From: Breoghania sp037026715
GTDB taxonomy: Bacteria > Pseudomonadota > Alphaproteobacteria > Rhizobiales > Stappiaceae
Direction of reading: 5' to 3'
Length of the DNA stretch: 64,000 bases
Assembly: GCF_037026715.1 (NCBI RefSeq)
Contig: NZ_JBANCG010000005.1
Location: 124,001 to 188,000 of the forward strand
Part shown: piece after piece, positions 58,371 through 64,000 of the stretch
Position numbering within the stretch: position 1 is the first letter of the stretch
Layout of the letters: each line of letters begins with the position of its first letter
The notes under the pieces: model-generated
What the model saw: only the letters and a program-made list of their open reading frames with translations
Told to the model about the DNA's origin: nothing
Database searches by the model: none
Made by a program: the position numbers and the translations under genes

Positions 58371-58492
58371 CTTCGAAACCCCCGGCTCATGCCCTTCATT
58401 CGGGCGGCTCTCGCCGTCCCGTCTCCGTCCAACCCGTCAAATTGCCTCATGCCGGCACAGCGATGCGCCGGCCCGCCCCGTGTTTTCGTCCG

Positions 58493-59530
58493 TCACGATA
58501 CCGCGCGCACCGCCTTGCCCGTAAGAGACCCGCCAGCAACAGCAGGTTTCGTGCCAGCGGCGGCGCTGTCGCGCAGTACCAGCAGTTCCGCCACCGTCGC
58601 AACCGCAATCGCCGCCGGCTCGCGCGATGTGATACCGCTTATGCCGATGGGGCACACAAGTTCGGAAATCAGATCCTCGGATATCCCCACCTTGCGCATG
58701 TGGCGCTCAAAGCGCGCCCGCTTCGTGCCGCTGCCGATCAGCCCGACATAGGCAAAGCGCCCGGCGATGATCGCCGCTTCCGTGATCGCCAGATCAAGCG
58801 CGTGCGAATAGGTCATGATCAGCACGCAAGCCCCGTCCGGCGCGCTCTCCAGCGCCTGCGCGGGCTCGGCAACCTGCCGGCAGACGACATTTCCCGGAAC
58901 GGCTGCGGGAAAGGCATCGGCGCGCGGGTCGATCCAGGTGACATCGAAGGGCAGCGGCGCCAGCGCCAGCGCCATCGCCCGCCCGACATGGCCCGCGCCG
59001 AAGAGATAAAGCGGCACCCGCGCTTCGCCGAACCGTTCCACCAGCACACCGCCCGGCCCAAGCGAGGCCGCCGGCATGCCGCCAAGGTCCGCATCATCCG
59101 ACACGGCGCGCTCGAGAACGGCTCCCTCACCGAGCACGGCCCGGGTCGCGAACGGTCCCTGCGCCTCGCGTTCGGCGAGCGCGCGCACCGTCTCGGCGCG
59201 CTCCGGCGTGAAACGCTCGATCAGCACGTCCGACCGGCCGCCGCAGCACTGGCCGAGCTCCGGCCCGAGCGCGAAGTTGCGGCGCACCGTTTGTGGCCCA
59301 TCCGCCGCCGCCAGCGCCTTGCGCGCGGCGGCGATTGCCTGGAATTCCAGTTCCCCGCCGCCGATGGTGCCCGAAAACGCGCCGGAGGGACGCACCACCA
59401 GCCGTGCGCCAGCCTCGCGCGGGGCGGAACCCTCAACGCGGATCACCGTCACCAGCGCGGCCGCGCCCTCTGCTTCAAGCGCTTCCGCCACCGCGGCCCA
59501 GATGCCGCTTCCCCACGCGCCGCCCCTCAT
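58493..59530 (-). CDS. xdhC: Xanthine dehydrogenase accessory protein XdhC
   Basis: A 345-residue protein that binds molybdenum cofactor and loads it into xanthine dehydrogenase. Signatures are VIRVEGSAPREAGARLVVRPSGAFSGTIGGGELE and CGGRSDVLIE at the N-terminus, and the C-terminal Rossmann domain (YLFGAGHVGRAMALAL ... YVGLIGSGTKRARFE). Its ATG overlaps the xdhB stop by four bases. Confidence 0.92.
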   Translation of the reverse strand: MRGGAWGSGIWAAVAEALEAEGAAALVTVIRVEGSAPREAGARLVVRPSGAFSGTIGGGELEFQAIAAARKALAAADGPQTVRRNFALGPELGQCCGGRSDVLIERFTPERAETVRALAEREAQGPFATRAVLGEGAVLERAVSDDADLGGMPAASLGPGGVLVERFGEARVPLYLFGAGHVGRAMALALAPLPFDVTWIDPRADAFPAAVPGNVVCRQVAEPAQALESAPDGACVLIMTYSHALDLAITEAAIIAGRFAYVGLIGSGTKRARFERHMRKVGISEDLISELVCPIGISGITSREPAAIAVATVAELLVLRDSAAAGTKPAVAGGSLTGKAVRAVS

Positions 59531-61857
59531 GGCACCCTCGCGGCCTTCACCGCATCCACGGCGGCAAGGATCGCTTCGGGCGTCGCCGGCGCATCGAGCG
59601 GCGGAATCACGCCGGGCCTCAGGCTCGCCACCGCATCGACGATGGCGCAGAAGACCGAATTCGCCAGCATCACCGGCGGCTCGCCCACGGCCTTTGAGCG
59701 GTAGATCGTCGGCTCGGGATTTCCCAGAGATTTGTAAAGAGATATGCGGAAGTCTTCAGGGACGTCCGAAGCGGTGGGGATCTTGTAGGTCGACGGCGCG
59801 TGCGTGGTCAGCCGGCCCTTGTCGTCCCACACCAGCTCTTCGGTGGTCAGCCAGCCCATGCCCTGCACGAAGCCGCCCTCGATCTGGCCCATGTCGATGG
59901 CCGGATTGAGCGACTTGCCGACATCGTGCAGCACGTCGACGCGGGTAACCCGCATCTCGCCGGTCATCGTGTCGATGATCACTTCCGAACAGGCCGCGCC
60001 GAACGCGAAATAGAGGAACGGCCGGCCTGTCGCCGTCTGCCGGTTCCAGGTGATCTTGGGCGTCGCATAGTAGCCGGTCGCGGAGAGCTGGACCCGGCTC
60101 GTCAGCGCCGCCTTGGCGAGCTGGCCGAGCAGCACCGGCTCGTTGCCGATCAGCACATGGCCGTCGCGGAACACGATCTTGTCGATCGGCACTCCGTACT
60201 TGTCGGAGGCGAAGGCGACCAGCCGTTCCTTGATCTTCTCCGCCGCCCGCCGCGCGGCCATGGCGTTGAGATCGGAGCCGGAGGAGGCCGCCGTCGGCCC
60301 GGTATTCGGCACCTTGCCGGTGTGCGTCGCGGTGATCTTCACCTTCTCCAGCGGAATGGCGAATTCCTCCGCCACCACCTGGGCGACCTTGATGTTCAGC
60401 CCCTGCCCCATCTCCGTGCCGCCGTGGTTCAGGTGGACGGAGCCGTCCTGATAAAGGTGAACCAGCGCGCCGGCCTGATTGAGATGCGGCAGGGTGAAGG
60501 CGATGCCGAACTTCACCGGCGTCAGCGCCAGCCCCTTCTTCAGGATGTGGTTGGCGGCGTTGAAGGCGCGGATCTCCTCGCGCCGCGCGCGATAGTCGCT
60601 GGTCTGTTCCAGCTCGGTGACGATGGCGTGCTGGGTGGCGAATTCCTCCACCCGCATACCGTAGGGCGTGATGTCGGCGCCTTGCGCATAGAGATTGCGC
60701 TTGCGCACGTCGAGCGGATCGAGCCCGAGCGTGATGGCGATGGCATCCACCACCCGCTCCGCCGCCAGCATGCCCTGCGGGCCGCCAAAGCCGCGAAATG
60801 CGGTATTCGAGACGGTATCGGTACGCATGCGGCGCGAGGTGATCAGCGCATCCGGGTAGTGATAGCTGGAATCGGCGTGGAACATCGTCCGGTCGACGAC
60901 GCCGAGCGACAGGTCCGCCGAACAGCCGCAGCGCGCGGCGAACGCCATGTCGACCGCCTTGATCGCGCCGTCGCCCTCGAAGCCGACGGCATAGTCGACG
61001 CGGAAGTCGTGCCGCTTGCCGGTCATGATCATGTCGTCGTCGCGGTCGAGCCGCAGCTTGCAGGGCCGGCCCGTGACGCGCGCGCCGATGGCGGCGAGCG
61101 CCGCCCACTGGTTCGCCTGGCTCTCCTTGCCGCCGAAGGCCCCGCCCATGCGGCGCACCTCGACGCTCACGCCCGCATCGATGGTGCCGAGCGCCTTGGC
61201 GACGATGTGCTGGACCTCGCTCGGGTGCTGGGTGGAGGAGTGGACGTACATGTCGCCGTCCTCGCCCGGCACGGCAAGCGCGACCTGCCCTTCCAGATAA
61301 AAGTGCTCCTGCCCGCCGATGCGCATGACACCGGAAAGCTGGTGCCGCGCGGTCTCCAGCGCCGTCTCCGGCTGGCCCTTTCGGAACTGGTAGTCCGGCA
61401 GCACCGTCGTGTCATTCACGAGCGCCTGATCCACCGTGATCGTCGCCGCCTCTTCGCTCACTTCGATGCGGGCAAGGCGTGCCGCGCGGCGTGCCTCGGC
61501 GCGGGTGCGGGCAACGACGGCGAAGACCACCTGCCCCCAGAACAGGATCTCCCCGTCCGCCAGGATCGGATCGCCGCCGATGGAGGGCGAACAGTCGTTC
61601 TCGCCCGGAATGTCTTCGACCGTCAGCACCGCGACGACGCCCGGCGCCGCCCTTACCGCATCGAGATCGAGCGCAATGATATGTCCGCGCGCTGCGTCCC
61701 GGCACCAGCCCGGCGCCATGTGCAGCGTGCCCTCGGGCTCGGCCACGTCGTCAACATAGACGGCCGCGCCGCTCACGTGCTTGTCGCCGCTGTCGTGTTT
61801 CAGCGGCCGGCGGACAGTGGCGTAGGCGACAGTCGGTGTCTCGATCATGTCAGACAA
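59527..61857 (-). CDS. xdhB: Xanthine dehydrogenase molybdenum-binding subunit XdhB
   Basis: The 776-residue subunit oxidises hypoxanthine to xanthine and xanthine to urate. The molybdopterin domain has RRMGGAFGGKESQANQWAALAA, FRGFGGPQGMLAAERV, NHGGTEMGQGLNIKVAQVVAEEF and a C-terminal KAVGEPPVMLANSVFCAI with the catalytic-glutamate region. It overlaps xdhA by eight bases. Confidence 0.95.
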   Translation of the reverse strand: MSDMIETPTVAYATVRRPLKHDSGDKHVSGAAVYVDDVAEPEGTLHMAPGWCRDAARGHIIALDLDAVRAAPGVVAVLTVEDIPGENDCSPSIGGDPILADGEILFWGQVVFAVVARTRAEARRAARLARIEVSEEAATITVDQALVNDTTVLPDYQFRKGQPETALETARHQLSGVMRIGGQEHFYLEGQVALAVPGEDGDMYVHSSTQHPSEVQHIVAKALGTIDAGVSVEVRRMGGAFGGKESQANQWAALAAIGARVTGRPCKLRLDRDDDMIMTGKRHDFRVDYAVGFEGDGAIKAVDMAFAARCGCSADLSLGVVDRTMFHADSSYHYPDALITSRRMRTDTVSNTAFRGFGGPQGMLAAERVVDAIAITLGLDPLDVRKRNLYAQGADITPYGMRVEEFATQHAIVTELEQTSDYRARREEIRAFNAANHILKKGLALTPVKFGIAFTLPHLNQAGALVHLYQDGSVHLNHGGTEMGQGLNIKVAQVVAEEFAIPLEKVKITATHTGKVPNTGPTAASSGSDLNAMAARRAAEKIKERLVAFASDKYGVPIDKIVFRDGHVLIGNEPVLLGQLAKAALTSRVQLSATGYYATPKITWNRQTATGRPFLYFAFGAACSEVIIDTMTGEMRVTRVDVLHDVGKSLNPAIDMGQIEGGFVQGMGWLTTEELVWDDKGRLTTHAPSTYKIPTASDVPEDFRISLYKSLGNPEPTIYRSKAVGEPPVMLANSVFCAIVDAVASLRPGVIPPLDAPATPEAILAAVDAVKAARVP

Positions 61858-63337
61858 GGGTTTCCGCCGCCTCCCTGTGTCCCTGAACGCGGGTTCTGTC
61901 GGACGGCATGCCCGCCGCCTCCACCAGCGCCTTGGCCAGCAGCGAACGGGACACCTTGACCCGGTATTCCGCGCTCGCGCGCATGTCGGATATCGGCGCG
62001 AAATCGCGCTCGATGGCCTTCAGCGCGCGGCCCCATGTGCCGGGCTCGGCCAGCACCGCACCACCAAGCGCGGCTTCGGCCCGCCGCGCCCGCTTCGGCG
62101 TCGCCGCCATGCCGCCGAAGGCGACGCGCGCATGGATGATGCGTCCCTCCTCGATGGTGAACAGGAAGGCGGCCATCACGGCGGAAATGTCCTGATCGAA
62201 GCGCTTGGAGATCTTGTAGGCGCGGAAGACGTCGTTCGGCCCCGGCGCCGGCACGAAGATGCCGGTGACGAATTCCCCCTCGCCACGGTCCTGCTTGCCG
62301 TAGTCGATGAAGAAATCCTCCAGCGGCAGGGTGCGCGCCGTCTCGCCCTTGCGCAGCTCCAGCATGGCGCCGAGCGCGATCAGCATGGGCGGCGTGTCGC
62401 CGATGGGCGAGCCGTTGGCGATATTGCCGCCGACCGTTCCAGACGCGCGCACCTGCCGGGATCCGATGCGCGACCACACCGCGCCGAGATCGGGGTCGAG
62501 CCGCGCGATTTGAGGCTCCACCCGCGCAAGGCTCGCCGTGGCGCCGATGATCAGCCCCTCCTCGATGGCCTCCACGCGATCGAGGAAGGCCACCCGGCCG
62601 AGCCAGATGATCTTCGGCAAGTCGCGAAGCTGCTTGGTGATCCAGAGCCCCACATCGGTCGCGCCTGCGACCAGAGTCGCATCCGGATGGCGGGAATAGA
62701 GATCGGCCAGGGCGTCGATAGACGCGGGTGCGGCGAAGAACGAGGTCTCGTCGCCGATGAAGATCTCCTCGCCGTCGTGAAGACCCGCGAGCGTTTCGGC
62801 GATTTGGTCGGCACGGCGCGAGAACTGGTCGTCGGGCTCCGCGAAGCAGACTTCCAGCGCCGCATCCGCGATCGGCCTGTAGCCCGTGCAGCGACAGAGA
62901 TTTCCGGCGAGCGCCTCGTTGACCGTGCGCCGGTCCGGCGTGGCCGCCGGCTGGTGATAGAGCGTGAAAAGGCTTATGGCGATGCCGGAGGTGCAGAAGC
63001 CGCACTGCGAGCCGTGATGGCGGGCCAGCGCTTCCTGGACGGGGTGCAGACGCCCGTCTTCCGCCAGATCCTCGATGGTCACAACCTCGCAGCCATCCAC
63101 CTGGCCGAGCAGCTGAATACAGGCGTTGACGGGCTCGTAGACCAGTTGCCCGTCCACAAGCCTGCCAAGCGCCACGGTGCAGGCGCCGCAATCGCCTTCG
63201 TTGCAGCCCTCCTTGGTGCCGACTTTTCGTTCGCTGAGGCGCAGATAATCGAGCAGCGTCTCGGTGGGCGCCACGTCGGAAAGCTCGATGATCTGATCCC
63301 CGCGCAGGAAGCGGATCGCTTCACGCATGCGGCTCAA
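61850..63337 (-). CDS. xdhA: Xanthine dehydrogenase small subunit XdhA (2Fe-2S and FAD)
   Basis: The 495-residue subunit has a plant-type 2Fe-2S centre (CNEGDCGACTVALG), a second 2Fe-2S domain (CGFCTSGI and LCRCTGYRPI), and a FAD domain with LVAGATDVGLW and VGGNIANGSPIGDTPPMLIALGA. It overlaps uraH by four bases. It passes electrons from molybdenum to NAD. Confidence 0.95.
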   Translation of the reverse strand: MSRMREAIRFLRGDQIIELSDVAPTETLLDYLRLSERKVGTKEGCNEGDCGACTVALGRLVDGQLVYEPVNACIQLLGQVDGCEVVTIEDLAEDGRLHPVQEALARHHGSQCGFCTSGIAISLFTLYHQPAATPDRRTVNEALAGNLCRCTGYRPIADAALEVCFAEPDDQFSRRADQIAETLAGLHDGEEIFIGDETSFFAAPASIDALADLYSRHPDATLVAGATDVGLWITKQLRDLPKIIWLGRVAFLDRVEAIEEGLIIGATASLARVEPQIARLDPDLGAVWSRIGSRQVRASGTVGGNIANGSPIGDTPPMLIALGAMLELRKGETARTLPLEDFFIDYGKQDRGEGEFVTGIFVPAPGPNDVFRAYKISKRFDQDISAVMAAFLFTIEEGRIIHARVAFGGMAATPKRARRAEAALGGAVLAEPGTWGRALKAIERDFAPISDMRASAEYRVKVSRSLLAKALVEAAGMPSDRTRVQGHREAAETLV

Positions 63338-63681
63338 CTCCCGCGATAGGTCGAATAACCGTAGGCCGACAGCAAAAGCGGCACATGATAGTGCGCATCG
63401 GCATCCGAAATCCCGAAACGGATCGGGATCATGTCCAGAAAGGCCGGCTCCGGCAGGCTCTGCGCCTTGCGCAGATAATCGCCGGCAAAGAAGCGCAATT
63501 CAAATGTTCCGGCGCGAAAGGCGGAGCCTTCGAGAAGCGGCGTGTCCGCGCGACCGTCGGCATTGGTCGAAAGGGCGGAAAGCCGTTCGGGCTCGCCATC
63601 CAGACACCATAACTCGATATAGAGCCCCGCCGCAGGCTTTCCCGCGCCGGTGTCGAGAACATGGGTGGTCAGACGCCCCAT
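63334..63681 (-). CDS. uraH: 5-hydroxyisourate hydrolase UraH (transthyretin-like)
   Basis: A 115-residue HIU hydrolase that converts 5-hydroxyisourate to OHCU. It has the LTTHVLDT start with His7, and the family's C-terminal Tyr-Arg-Gly-Ser. It is the first gene of the purine block: the Shine-Dalgarno GAGGAG precedes its ATG, and a palindrome lies 34 bp upstream. Confidence 0.96.
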   Translation of the reverse strand: MGRLTTHVLDTGAGKPAAGLYIELWCLDGEPERLSALSTNADGRADTPLLEGSAFRAGTFELRFFAGDYLRKAQSLPEPAFLDMIPIRFGISDADAHYHVPLLLSAYGYSTYRGS

Positions 63682-64000
63682 CGCGGCTCCTCTTGATACG
63701 ACAATAGATTAGGCATGCACCGCGAGTGTGCATCACCATGCCGGCTCACAAAAGAACTTAATTCAGTCACGGGCGATGCCGAAACGGCATCACCCCACGG
63801 CCTGCCGATGCCGAGCCGGACTCAGCCACGATCGAAGATCATCGCCGGCTCGAGAGCAAGCCCGGATCGGGCAAAAGGCGTCGGCGGCGAAAGGCCGGAA
63901 CCGCGCGGCCACGGGCGCCGGTTCACACGCACCGCACGAAAGCGCGCGAAACCGCCATTGTCATCGCCCTGATGGCGCGGCGCGGAGAATGCGACATATG
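63682..64000. other. Upstream region of the purine operon, no gene
   Basis: 319 bp. It holds the palindrome near uraH and nothing else I can support. A short + strand open frame (63715-63972) overlaps the palindrome, lacks a Shine-Dalgarno and is rich in Arg/Pro, so I do not call it. Confidence 0.5.
63715..63733. promoter_or_regulatory. Palindromic operator candidate upstream of the purine operon
   Basis: ATGCAC-CGCGAGT-GTGCAT is a perfect 6-bp inverted repeat with a 7-bp spacer, centred 43 bp before the uraH start. A TAATCT -10-like box follows it on the minus strand. The regulator is not in the window. Confidence 0.5.

Noticed and set aside
59800..61959. Long + strand open frame opposite xdhB
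   Set aside because: It mirrors a conserved molybdenum-subunit gene and has an Arg/His-rich shadow composition.
1..64000. tRNA, rRNA, CRISPR arrays, intact insertion sequences
   Set aside because: I looked for tRNA-like cloverleaf ends, regularly spaced repeats and transposase motifs and found none that I can support.

Overview
The window is GC-rich DNA from an alphaproteobacterium, most likely a Hyphomicrobiales (Rhizobiales) member. The evidence is the set of flagellar accessory proteins typical of that order: FlaF, FlbT, MotC, MotE, the MotD-type FliK, and a FlgJ with only the rod-binding domain. A Stappiaceae-like marine genus would fit, but that is inference. I saw no rRNA, tRNA, CRISPR array or intact insertion sequence.

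Region 1 (1-27.9 kb) is a flagellar locus. The end of fliG, flhB and a small unknown gene run on the + strand and converge on about 30 minus-strand genes. These form six transcription units: flgB-flgC-fliE-flgG-flgA-flgI; motE-flgH-fliL-fliP; flagellin; fliF-fliH-motB-motC-fliK-lytic transglycosylase; flgE-flgK-flgL-flaF-flbT-flgD-fliQ; and flhA-fliR-fliJ-flgJ-flgN-like-unknown. Five of the six units carry a 15-bp element close to CCTCGCGCAAGCTTG, correctly oriented and 46-96 bp before the first start codon. The flagellin gene has a related, degenerate tandem version. This looks like the shared flagellar control element of this genome.

Region 2 (28.1-42.4 kb) is the most unusual part. It is a run of ten minus-strand genes that reads as an undescribed biosynthetic cluster. 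The order of transcription is: B12-binding-type radical SAM enzyme, class III aminotransferase, ferredoxin/FrhB protein fused to a creatininase domain, EPSP-synthase paralogue, PhzF-type isomerase, medium-chain dehydrogenase, PhyH dioxygenase fused to a Rieske domain, an unrecognised 404-residue protein, a 51-residue peptide ending Ala-Cys-Trp, and a 911-residue protein with a caspase/CHAT-like His-Cys pair and a zinc ribbon. The small peptide beside a radical SAM enzyme and a creatininase domain resembles the logic of mycofactocin-like peptide-derived products, but no known pathway matches the full set. A 12-G tract lies just before the 404-residue gene.

Region 3 (42.7-47.3 kb) is a polyamine locus: homospermidine synthase, a GNAT acetyltransferase and ornithine decarboxylase, with a probable structured leader (speF-type) before the decarboxylase. 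A divergent DUF3775 gene follows.

Region 4 (47.3-63.7 kb) is a purine-salvage and ureide-catabolism block on the minus strand: uraH, xdhA, xdhB, xdhC, a BMP-type ABC transporter (ATPase, two permeases, binding protein), an NCS2 purine permease, PuuD urate hydroxylase, a UraD-allantoate amidohydrolase fusion, and an M20 hydrolase. It covers hypoxanthine/xanthine to allantoin and then a ureide hydrolase step; no allantoinase is visible. A perfect ATGCAC-N7-GTGCAT palindrome sits just before uraH.

Spacers at the ends of several operons carry REP-like elements arranged as inverted pairs, of three families (2.18-2.50, 7.58-7.71, 24.08-24.17 and 53.34-53.47 kb). The first is a nested double palindrome.
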